From positions 1 to 12,655 of the forward strand of contig CAYQMN010000035.1 in the NCBI GenBank assembly GCA_964418695.1: a DNA stretch of 12,655 nt, written 5' to 3'. The notes under the pieces are model-generated. The model worked only from the letters and a program-made list of their open reading frames with translations, did not search any database and was not told the origin of the DNA. Position numbers and translations under genes: made by a program. Source of the stretch: Prado023 sp964418695 (lineage in GTDB: Bacteria; Actinomycetota; Actinomycetes; S36-B12; CAIYMF01). This document shows positions 1 through 6,292 of this stretch, piece by piece; the stretch's first letter is position 1; each line of letters starts with the position of its first letter.

Positions 1-266
1 TACAGCGGGTTCTCGTAGCGCATGTCGATGACGCCGGTGCCGATCTCGATGCGGCTGGTGCGCGCGCCCACCGCGGCCAGCAGCGGGAACGGCGAGGACA
101 GCTGGCGGGCGTAGTGGTGCACGCGGAAGAACGCACCGTCGGCACCGAGCTCCTCGGCCGCCACCGCCAGGTCGATCGACTGGTGCAGGACATCGCGGGC
201 CGACCTGGTCTTGGAGTATGGCGACTCCGACCAGTGACCGAACGACAGGAATCCGATGCGCTTCAT
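1..266 (-). CDS. LLM-class flavin-dependent oxidoreductase, N-terminal part (partial)
   Basis: The first 88 codons are present and the 3' part lies outside the window. The N-terminus MKRIGFLSFGHW, followed by a helix with AAEELGADGAFFRVHHY (residues 36-52), SPFPLLAAVGART (58-70) and IEIGTGVIDMRYENP (73-87), is the first third of the luciferase-like TIM barrel (bacterial luciferase / F420- or FMN-dependent monooxygenase superfamily). Such enzymes are soluble flavin or F420 oxidoreductases; the substrate cannot be told from this part. The start is the ATG at 266-264, where the barrel's first beta strand begins. No clear Shine-Dalgarno precedes it. The gene is divergent from the CsbD-family gene, with 120 bp between the starts. 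Family assignment is firm; specific function is unknown. Confidence 0.88.
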   Translation of the reverse strand, partial: MKRIGFLSFGHWSESPYSKTRSARDVLHQSIDLAVAAEELGADGAFFRVHHYARQLSSPFPLLAAVGARTSRIEIGTGVIDMRYENPL

Positions 267-323
267 AGACAGTTCAACCATCGAGGGCCGGTGAGATTCC
301 CGGGGGCCGCCGCGCGCGAGCGG

Positions 324-351
324 TTGCGGGTTCGCGGCGAGCGGTTAGCGT
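324..351 (+). promoter_or_regulatory. Candidate promoter for the CsbD-family gene
   Basis: TTGCGG (324-329) and TAGCGT (346-351) are separated by 16 bp and resemble -35 and -10 hexamers of a housekeeping-type actinobacterial promoter. Transcription would start near 358, leaving a leader of about 29 nt with the ribosome site inside it. CsbD genes are often under stress sigma factors, and GGTT elements at 322-325 and 343-346 could instead belong to such a promoter. The position is sensible but the call rests on motif matching only. Confidence 0.35.
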
Positions 352-373
352 TCTTCGAGTCCGGCAGACCGAC

Positions 374-380
374 GAAGGAG
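374..380 (+). promoter_or_regulatory. Ribosome binding site of the CsbD-family gene
   Basis: GAAGGAG lies 6 nt before the ATG at 387. It fixes the start of the 67-residue protein and argues against the longer in-frame extension that is open back to 114. Confidence 0.8.
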
Positions 381-386
381 ATCACC

Positions 387-590
387 ATGGGAATCACCGA
401 CAAGGTGCAGAACGAGGCAGAGAAGCTGGTCGGCAAGGCCAAGGAGGCCTTCGGCTCTGCGACTGACAACCGCGATCTCGAGGCCGAGGGCAAGGCCGAC
501 CAGGCCGAGGGCGGCATCAAGAACGCGGGCGAGAAGATCAAGGACGCCGCGTCCGACACCAAGGACGCCGCGAAGGACGCCCTGGGCTGA
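387..590 (+). CDS. CsbD-family stress response protein
   Basis: This gene encodes a 67-residue, very hydrophilic, Lys/Ala/Glu-rich protein starting MGITDKVQNEAEKLVGKAKE. It carries the CsbD pattern of amphipathic helices with repeated G-K-A and E-A-E-G-K motifs (residues 32-50), then a low-complexity tail with DAASDTKDAAKDA (53-65). CsbD proteins are small cytoplasmic proteins induced by general stress (sigma-B regulon in Bacillus); their biochemical role is not established. Length matches the usual 60-70 residues. The start follows a good Shine-Dalgarno. A strong hairpin 18 nt after the stop suggests a monocistronic, highly expressed message. It is divergent from the flavin oxidoreductase. 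The family is confident; the function is known only as stress-associated. Confidence 0.9.
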   Translation: MGITDKVQNEAEKLVGKAKEAFGSATDNRDLEAEGKADQAEGGIKNAGEKIKDAASDTKDAAKDALG

Positions 591-607
591 CCTCACCCCA
601 CACGCGC

Positions 608-647
608 GATCGGGCCCCCCAGCACTTCGGTGTCGGGGGGCCTGATC
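608..647 (+). terminator. Strong hairpin with UUCG tetraloop downstream of csbD-like gene
   Basis: The 5' arm GATCG plus GGCCCCCC (608-620) pairs with GGGGGGCC plus TGATC (635-647). An A.C mismatch (621/634) follows, then GCAC/GTGT (622-625, 630-633) closes a C(UUCG)G tetraloop at 626-629. The stem has about 17 pairs with two G.U wobbles. No U tract follows, which is common for actinobacterial terminators. It starts 18 nt after the CsbD stop and is best read as its terminator or an mRNA 3' stabiliser. Confidence 0.75.
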
Positions 648-788
648 TTCGGGGGTCGCGGTCGGCCAACGTCGATCCCCTGAGAGCCTGGGTGCCGCCC
701 GTGGCCGGAGTGCGCGGGGCGGCCGAGGCGCTTCGGCCCCTTCGACCACGACCGTCGCCGCCGCTTGCGCGGTGCGGATGAGGGTCCG

Positions 789-819
789 CAGCGCCCGACC
801 CGGGCTCGTTCGGGCGCTG
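789..819 (-). terminator. Hairpin downstream of the crotonase gene
   Basis: CAGCGCCCGA (789-798) and TCGGGCGCTG (810-819) form a perfect 10-bp stem with an 11-nt loop, 36 nt past the crotonase stop. A weaker hairpin, GGCCGA to TCGGCC (721-738), lies further on. Neither has a U tract. Placed between the convergent ends of the CsbD and crotonase genes, this is probably the crotonase terminator. The rest of the 591-854 gap shows no gene. Confidence 0.55.
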
Positions 820-854
820 TCGGCACGACTCGCGCTGTCGGCGGAGGTCTCCTG

Positions 855-1613
855 CTAGGCGCCATGGCGGCCGGCGCCGTCGGCGAACCGGCCCGCGCCC
901 CGCATGGCCTCCAACAGGACCTGCGAGCCGCGCCGCCACTCGGTCGCCAGCGCCTCGGGCAACGGCAGCCCGGCGACCTCGTAGGCAGCCAGTCGGTCCG
1001 CGCGCAGCCCGGCCTGAGGGAACGCCGCGAGCTGCTGTGCCAGCTCGATCGCCTCGGCCAGCGCCTGACCGGGGGCGCTCACTCGGTTGACCAGACCGAT
1101 CGCCAGGGCCTCGTCCGCCGCGACCACACGTCCGGTGAGGATCAGGTCGAGCGCGCGCGACCGGCCGATCAGCGCCGGCAGGCGCACAGTCCCACCGTCG
1201 ATCAGCGGCACTCCCCACCGACGGCTGAAGACGCCGAGGACGGCCCCCGGATCGGCGACCCGCAGGTCGCACCAGAGCGCCAGCTCGAGGCCGCCGGCCA
1301 CGGCATGTCCGTCGATCGCGGCGATCACCGGCTTGCCCAGCAGCAGCCGGGTCGGGCCCATCGGCGCCGGCCCGGCCACCGAGGGCGGCTCGGCGCGCAT
1401 CGTCCCGGCCGCGACCGCGTGCAGGTCGGCCCCGGCGCAGAACGTCCCGCCCGCTCCGGCGAGCACTGCGACGTCGGACGCAGGGTCGGCGTCGAAGGCC
1501 TCGAACGCCTCGAACAGGTCACGGGCGTGCTCGGTGTCGACGGCGTTGCGCACCTCGGGCCGGTCGATGGTCACGACCGTGACCGGTCCACGCCGCTCCA
1601 CCCGGATCGTCAT
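855..1613 (-). CDS. Crotonase / enoyl-CoA hydratase family protein
   Basis: The product has 252 residues with the crotonase fold. Visible landmarks are NAVD (23-26), the oxyanion-hole segment GGTFCAGADLHAV (55-67), and PVIAAIDGHAVAGGLELALWCDLRVAD (95-121), which holds Glu110, the equivalent of Glu144 of rat crotonase. These are followed by FSRRWGVPLIDGGTVRLP (129-146) and LTGRVVAADEALAIGLVNRV (159-178). Counting from Glu110, the second classical catalytic glutamate (Glu164 in rat) falls on Ser130, so hydration of 2-enoyl-CoA by the standard two-glutamate mechanism is doubtful. The FxRRWGVPLIDGG segment is, to my knowledge, typical of an actinobacterial crotonase subgroup, which may act as an isomerase, hydrolase or other CoA enzyme. 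I chose the ATG at 1613; a TTG two codons earlier is also open. The gene lies in tandem with the aldo/keto reductase and acyl-CoA dehydrogenase, consistent with acyl-CoA metabolism. Confidence 0.9.
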   Translation of the reverse strand: MTIRVERRGPVTVVTIDRPEVRNAVDTEHARDLFEAFEAFDADPASDVAVLAGAGGTFCAGADLHAVAAGTMRAEPPSVAGPAPMGPTRLLLGKPVIAAIDGHAVAGGLELALWCDLRVADPGAVLGVFSRRWGVPLIDGGTVRLPALIGRSRALDLILTGRVVAADEALAIGLVNRVSAPGQALAEAIELAQQLAAFPQAGLRADRLAAYEVAGLPLPEALATEWRRGSQVLLEAMRGAGRFADGAGRHGA

Positions 1614-1653
1614 GGGCAAGGCCTACCACGGGCGCTGCCGGCGGCGGGGCGGC

Positions 1654-1689
1654 GCGAGAACTCCGTGGCGAGAACCCGACACGGGTGTC
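1654..1689 (-). promoter_or_regulatory. Repeat-rich upstream region of the crotonase gene
   Basis: Two exact copies of GCGAGAAC (1654-1661 and 1668-1675, 14 bp apart) are followed by the inverted repeat GACAC-GG-GTGTC (1678-1689), 40-76 bp upstream of the crotonase start. This spacing suits a regulator binding site, but no regulator can be named and short repeats are easily found by chance in GC-rich DNA. Confidence 0.25.
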
Positions 1690-1750
1690 CAGTCTCGGGC
1701 ACCGCCTGTCGGGCAACGACCACGGAACCGGTGTCCTCGCGGGCCCCTGG

Positions 1751-1797
1751 CCCACAGCGGGGCCGCTGGTCTCGACCGGCTCGACCGGCGCTGTGGG
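1751..1797 (-). terminator. Hairpin downstream of the aldo/keto reductase gene
   Basis: CCCACAGCG (1751-1759) and CGCTGTGGG (1789-1797) form a perfect 9-bp stem, 54 nt past the aldo/keto reductase stop. The 29-nt loop contains GGTCTCGACC (1768-1777) and a following CTCGACCGG, the same GGTCTCGA-type motif seen in the 6133-6274 repeat region. It is probably a terminator, or a member of a dispersed intergenic repeat family. No U tract. Confidence 0.5.
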
Positions 1798-1851
1798 ACC
1801 GACCGGCGGCGTTGGAGGCTCGTCCGCCGCGAGTCGGAGCGACCCGCGGGA

Positions 1852-2889
<1,038 letters not shown>

Positions 2890-2895
2890 GGTCGT

Positions 2896-2901
2896 CTCCT
2901 T
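2896..2901 (-). promoter_or_regulatory. Ribosome binding site that points to an AUC start
   Basis: On the minus strand AAGGAG is followed by ACGACC and then ATC, the spacing normally seen before an ATG. It decides the start of the aldo/keto reductase, because no usual start codon is in reach: CTG at 2880 is 15 nt away and ATG at 2841 is 54 nt away. Confidence 0.7.
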
Positions 2902-2973
2902 CCACGACGGCCGCCCGGTCAGCGGCGGCCCGCCCACCCTGGCACAACCGGGCTCGGCGCGACCACCGCGACG

Positions 2974-3038
2974 CGACCTGCGCGGATCGCCCACCAGTGT
3001 CCGTTCAACGCAGGTCGATGTCCGTTCTCCGCAGGTCG
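2974..3038. repeat. Three copies of CGACCTGCG between acyl-CoA dehydrogenase and aldo/keto reductase genes
   Basis: CGACCTGCG (2974-2982) is inverted relative to CGCAGGTCG at 3009-3017 and 3030-3038. The last two sit inside 20-bp direct repeats (2998-3017 and 3019-3038) that match at 18 of 20 positions and start exactly 21 bp apart, two DNA turns. The cluster begins 12 nt after the acyl-CoA dehydrogenase stop and lies 85-149 bp upstream of the aldo/keto reductase start. It could be an operator for the reductase gene, or the 9-bp inverted pair (26-nt loop) could be a terminator of the upstream gene. Confidence 0.5.
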
Positions 3039-3050
3039 GCGTGCAAGGGG

Positions 3051-4841
3051 TCAGAGCACCGCTGGGTCGAGGTCCAGCGTGAGTCGGTCGGCGGCCCGCA
3101 GGAGGGCGAGCATCGGGGCGACCTTGGGCAGCTCGCGCGTGAGGAAGTACCGCGCCGCCGCGCGCTTGCCCTCGTAGGGCGCTCCGAAGCGGCCGCGGGC
3201 GACGCACCACTGGTCCAGCCAGAGCCACGCGACCACCACGTGCCCGACAGCCTCCAGGTAGGCCGTCGCGTCGGCCAGGATCAGCGCCGGGTCGTCGAGC
3301 GCGCCGAGAGCCAGGGTCGTGCGGCCCAGGTCGTCAGCTGCCGCAGAAAGCGCCGCCGCGAAGGTCGCGCCCTCGTCGTCGAGCCCGGCGGCCCGACCCG
3401 CGGTCGCCTGTATCCGTGCGAGCAGCAGACGCAGCGCCGCCCCGCCGTCGAGCAGCACCTTGCGCCCCAGCAGGTCCATCGCCTGGATGCCGTGGGTGCC
3501 CTCGTGGATCGGGTTCAGGCGGTTGTCGCGGTAGTGCTGCTCCACGTCGAAGTCGCGGGTGTAGCCGGCGCCGCCAAGCACCTGGATCGCCAGGTCGTTG
3601 GCCACGACGCACCACTGCGACGGCCAGCTCTTGACGATCGGCGTGAGCAGCCCGAGCAGCGCGTCGGCCTCCTCGCGGTCGCCCGCGTCCGGCGCCGAGC
3701 GCGCGTCGTCGACCAGCCGCGCGCAGTACAGCACCAGCGCCAGAGCACCCTCGGCGTAGGACTTCTGGGCCAGCAGCATCCGGCGCACGTCCGGGTGCTC
3801 GACCAGCGGGACCTGCGGCTCGGTCTGCGGCGCGCCGACCGGCCGGCCCTGCAGCCGCTCGCGCGCGTAGGCCAGAGACTTCAGGTACCCGGTGCAGCCC
3901 AGGGCCGTCGCCCCGAGCCCGACGCCGATCCGCGCGTCGTTCATCATCGCGAACATCGCCGGCAGTCCGCGGCTCTCCTGGCCCACGAGGTACCCGACCG
4001 CCCCCGGCCGCCCGCCCGGCGTGAACGCCCCGTCGCCCAGGACCGGCGCGGTGTTCACCGTGCCGCGGAACCCCATCTTGTGGTTGATCCCCGCGAGCAT
4101 GACGTCGTTGCGCTCCCCCACCTCGCCGTCCGGACCGACCAGGTGCTTGGGCACGATGAACAGCGAGATCCCGCGGGTGCCGGCCGGCGCGCCAGGGGTC
4201 CGCGCGAGCACCATGTGGACGATGTTCTCCGCGAGCTCGTGGTCCCCGCCGGAGATCCACATCTTGCGACCGAACAGTCGGTAGGTGCCGTCCGGCTGCG
4301 GCTCGGCGCGGGTCGTGATGTCGGCCAGGTTCGAGCCGGCCTGCGGCTCGGACAGCGCCATCGTGCCGAAGAACCGCCCCTGCGACATCGGCTCGGCGAA
4401 CTGCGCCACCTGCTCGGGCGATCCGTGGGTGCGGATCAGGTGCGCGGCGCCCATGGTGAGCAGCACGTACCCGGTGGTGGCCACGTTCGCGGCGTGGAAC
4501 CAGCTCATGCAGGCGCTGAACACGCTGAACGGCAGTTGGTCTCCACCGTCGCCCTCGTCGAGCGGGGCGGTGAGGAATCCGGCGTCGATGAAGGCGCGCA
4601 CGGCCGGCGCGACCTGTGGGACAAGCGTCACGGTGCGCCCGTCGAAGGTGGGCTCGGTCAGGTCGGCGGCCCGGTTGTGCGGGGCGAAGCTCTTGGTGGC
4701 GATCTGCTCGGCCAGGTCCAGGACTGCGTCGACAGTCCCGCGGGAGTGCTCGGCGAACCGCTCGCGCCCGAACAGGGCGTCGGTCCCCAGCCAGTCGTGC
4801 AGGAGGAAGTCCAGGCTCGCGCGGGACATGATCTGACTCAT
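3051..4841 (-). CDS. Large acyl-CoA dehydrogenase (FadE type, about 600 residues)
   Basis: This 596-residue flavoprotein belongs to the large acyl-CoA dehydrogenase class, with an extra N-terminal segment (MSQIMSRASLDFLLHDW) and a C-terminal domain beyond the usual 380-residue core. It oxidises acyl-CoA to trans-2-enoyl-CoA with FAD and passes electrons to ETF. Landmarks are MALSEPQAGSNLADI (161-175) and KMWISGGDH (193-201) for FAD and substrate binding, QVLGGAGYTRDFDVEQHYRD (420-439), and NPIHEGTHGIQAMDLLGRK (443-461). Glu447 in HEGT is the expected catalytic base. Overall it resembles mycobacterial FadE5-like enzymes, but the N-terminus differs; chain-length specificity is not predictable. 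The ATG at 4841 has GGAGG 5 nt upstream (4851-4847). It is divergent from the alcohol dehydrogenase and heads a tandem run with the aldo/keto reductase and crotonase. Confidence 0.93.
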   Translation of the reverse strand: MSQIMSRASLDFLLHDWLGTDALFGRERFAEHSRGTVDAVLDLAEQIATKSFAPHNRAADLTEPTFDGRTVTLVPQVAPAVRAFIDAGFLTAPLDEGDGGDQLPFSVFSACMSWFHAANVATTGYVLLTMGAAHLIRTHGSPEQVAQFAEPMSQGRFFGTMALSEPQAGSNLADITTRAEPQPDGTYRLFGRKMWISGGDHELAENIVHMVLARTPGAPAGTRGISLFIVPKHLVGPDGEVGERNDVMLAGINHKMGFRGTVNTAPVLGDGAFTPGGRPGAVGYLVGQESRGLPAMFAMMNDARIGVGLGATALGCTGYLKSLAYARERLQGRPVGAPQTEPQVPLVEHPDVRRMLLAQKSYAEGALALVLYCARLVDDARSAPDAGDREEADALLGLLTPIVKSWPSQWCVVANDLAIQVLGGAGYTRDFDVEQHYRDNRLNPIHEGTHGIQAMDLLGRKVLLDGGAALRLLLARIQATAGRAAGLDDEGATFAAALSAAADDLGRTTLALGALDDPALILADATAYLEAVGHVVVAWLWLDQWCVARGRFGAPYEGKRAAARYFLTRELPKVAPMLALLRAADRLTLDLDPAVL

Positions 4842-4960
4842 CGACGCCTCCGGTGCAGGGATGGGCCCGGCGGCGCAGCGCTGGCGACGGGCCAGGGACG
4901 GCCGCGCCCAGCCTGCCATGGGGGGCCGACATGCGGGCCTACGGCGGTGATGCGGAACCT

Positions 4961-4977
4961 CGCCGAGTGCCTCGGCG
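4961..4977. promoter_or_regulatory. Inverted repeat in the divergent acdh/adh intergenic region
   Basis: CGCCGAG-TGC-CTCGGCG is a perfect 7-bp dyad with a 3-nt centre. It lies 120 bp upstream of the acyl-CoA dehydrogenase start and 75 bp upstream of the alcohol dehydrogenase start, a plausible position for an operator serving both. It could also be a chance GC-rich dyad. Confidence 0.3.
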
Positions 4978-5004
4978 GAAGTCGGCGGACCCCCCGGCCA
5001 GCCG

Positions 5005-5032
5005 GTGACGGACGTGCCGCCGGGAGTACCGT
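5005..5032 (+). promoter_or_regulatory. Candidate promoter for the alcohol dehydrogenase gene
   Basis: GTGACG (5005-5010) and TACCGT (5027-5032), 16 bp apart, resemble -35 and -10 hexamers (TGAC core; TAnnnT). Transcription starting near 5039 would leave a leader of about 14 nt beginning at the Shine-Dalgarno. Motif evidence only. Confidence 0.35.
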
Positions 5033-5039
5033 CGAAGAC

Positions 5040-5044
5040 GGAGG
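5040..5044 (+). promoter_or_regulatory. Ribosome binding site deciding the adh start
   Basis: GGAGG is 2 nt before the ATG at 5047 but 8 nt before the ATG at 5053. The second ATG is therefore the likelier start and gives the family's standard MKAAVV N-terminus. Confidence 0.65.
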
Positions 5045-5052
5045 CGATGAGA

Positions 5053-6063
5053 ATGAAGGCAGCAGTAGTTCCCCAGTTCGGCGCACCGCTGGAGATCGTG
5101 GACGTCGAGGTTCCCGAGCCGCAGGCCGGCCAGGTGCTCGTCCGGATCGAGTTCAGCGGGCTGTGTCACACCGACATCCACGCGGCTCACGGCGACTGGC
5201 CGGTGAAGCCGAAGATGCCGCTCATCCCGGGCCACGAAGGGGTCGGGATCATCGAGGCGCTCGGCGAAGGGGTGGATCACCTGGCGGTCGGCGATCGGGT
5301 CGCGCTGCCCTGGCTGGGCCACGCGTGCGGCCGGTGCCGCTACTGCATCGGCGGCCACGAGACGTACTGCACCGCCCCGCAGTACATGGGCTACACGATC
5401 GACGGCGGGTACGCCGAGTACACGATCGGCTACGCCAGCCACGTCCTGCCCGTCCCCGAGGGGGTCAGCCCCTTCGACGCCGCGCCGATCACGTGCGCCG
5501 GCGTCACGACCTACGCCGCGCTCAAGGCCGCCGGAATCACCCCGGCCGAGAACGTGATGGTCGTCGGGATCGGCGGTCTGGGCCACCTCGGCCTGCAGTA
5601 CGGGCGGGTCATGGGTGGGCGCACCATCGCGGTCGACGTGGAGGACGCCAAGCTCTCGCTGGCCGAGGATCTCGGCGCGGACGTGGTGGTCGACGCGCGC
5701 GGCGACCAGGCCAAGCAGATCGCGGACGCGGGCGGCGCGGACGTCGCCCTGGTGACCGTGCCGTCGCCCGCAGCCATGCGCGCTGCGGCTGAGGCGCTCA
5801 ACCCGACCGGTCGACTGGTCCTGGTGGGCCTGCCGGCGGACAACCAGCTGACGCTGCCGGTCTTCGAGACCGTGCTGCGCGGCATCCGCGTGGTGGGCTC
5901 GCTGGTCGGCACCCGCAACGACCTGTCGGAGTGCTTCGCACTGCATGCCGCGGGCCGCACCCGGGTGGTGGCCGAGACGCGCGAGCTCGACGACGTGAAC
6001 GCGTGCTTCGACGAGGTGCTCGCCGGGAAGGTGCCGGCGCGGCTGGTCTTCCAGATGTCCTGA
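5053..6063 (+). CDS. adhP: Zinc-dependent alcohol dehydrogenase (AdhP/AdhT type)
   Basis: The product has 336 residues, the standard length for bacterial AdhP/AdhT medium-chain dehydrogenases. It interconverts primary alcohols and aldehydes with NAD in the cytoplasm. Catalytic zinc ligands are Cys38 (GLCHTD), His61 with Glu62 (GHEGVG) and Cys148 (ITCAGVTTY). The structural zinc lobe has Cys92, Cys95, Cys98 and Cys106 in ACGRCRYC...TYC, all four intact. The Rossmann motif GIGGLGHLG spans 172-180, and Asp195 at the end of the second strand suggests NAD rather than NADP. The C-terminal VVGSLVGTRNDL matches the family. It is divergent from the acyl-CoA dehydrogenase (211 bp between starts) and convergent with the ABC permease. 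A role in aldehyde or alcohol turnover alongside the neighbouring reductase and acyl-CoA enzymes is plausible but unproven. Confidence 0.93.
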   Translation: MKAAVVPQFGAPLEIVDVEVPEPQAGQVLVRIEFSGLCHTDIHAAHGDWPVKPKMPLIPGHEGVGIIEALGEGVDHLAVGDRVALPWLGHACGRCRYCIGGHETYCTAPQYMGYTIDGGYAEYTIGYASHVLPVPEGVSPFDAAPITCAGVTTYAALKAAGITPAENVMVVGIGGLGHLGLQYGRVMGGRTIAVDVEDAKLSLAEDLGADVVVDARGDQAKQIADAGGADVALVTVPSPAAMRAAAEALNPTGRLVLVGLPADNQLTLPVFETVLRGIRVVGSLVGTRNDLSECFALHAAGRTRVVAETRELDDVNACFDEVLAGKVPARLVFQMS

Positions 6064-6132
6064 CGGGACGCCGCCGGGCCGGCCGGGGCTGAGGACAGTC
6101 AGGCCGGTCCACGCGGGTCGCCCCCGCCGCCG

Positions 6133-6248
6133 GTCGAACCAGGCGACCTGGTCGAACCAGTCGAACTGGTCGAAGCGGTCAAACTCGTCGAAGCGGTCGA
6201 AGCGGTCGAAGCGGTCGAAGCGGTCGAAGCGGTCGAGCGGTCGAGACG
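6133..6248. repeat. Tandem 9-bp repeat array (consensus GTCGAAGCG) between convergent genes
   Basis: Eleven in-phase 9-bp units run from 6133 to 6231, with five identical GTCGAAGCG copies at 6187-6231. Degenerate units are GTCGAACCA, GGCGACCTG, GTCGAACTG and GTCAAACTC. An 8-bp (6232-6239) and a 9-bp (6240-6248) unit follow. The left part forms two perfect dyads, ACCAGG-CGA-CCTGGT (6138-6152) and ACCAGT-CGA-ACTGGT (6156-6170), centred 18 bp apart. GGTCGAACC at 6132-6140 and GGTTCGAGACC at 6264-6274 make near-inverted ends. The array fills the 229-bp gap between the stops of adh and the ABC permease. It may act in bidirectional termination or be a dispersed intergenic repeat; I see no gene in it, though the minus strand stays open and would read Arg-Phe-Asp repeats. 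Confidence 0.85.
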
Positions 6249-6292
6249 AACGCGGCCCCCGTCGGTTCGAGACCAACACGGCCCCGCGCCGC

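Noticed and set aside
114..386. In-frame upstream extension of the CsbD-family gene
   Set aside because: It would overlap the divergent flavin oxidoreductase gene. The ATG at 387 has a good Shine-Dalgarno and gives the family's normal length.
2890..3228. Upstream extension of the aldo/keto reductase to 3228
   Set aside because: It would overlap the coding end of the acyl-CoA dehydrogenase by about 180 bp and adds Arg/Pro-rich sequence unlike the family.
2997..5792. Very long open plus-strand frame (931 codons) across the acyl-CoA dehydrogenase and part of adh
   Set aside because: It is antisense to or out of frame with two well-recognised genes, rich in Arg, Gly and Pro, and lacks any domain pattern. 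It reflects the scarcity of stop codons in GC-rich DNA.
6133..6248. CRISPR-like array
   Set aside because: The units are 9 bp, contiguous and without unique spacers, and no cas genes are present.
4939..6279. Minus-strand frame of 446 codons starting with Arg-Phe-Asp repeats and running over adh
   Set aside because: The repeat part is the 9-bp array read in frame and the rest is antisense to adh. There is no credible ribosome site or domain, so the array is treated as non-coding.
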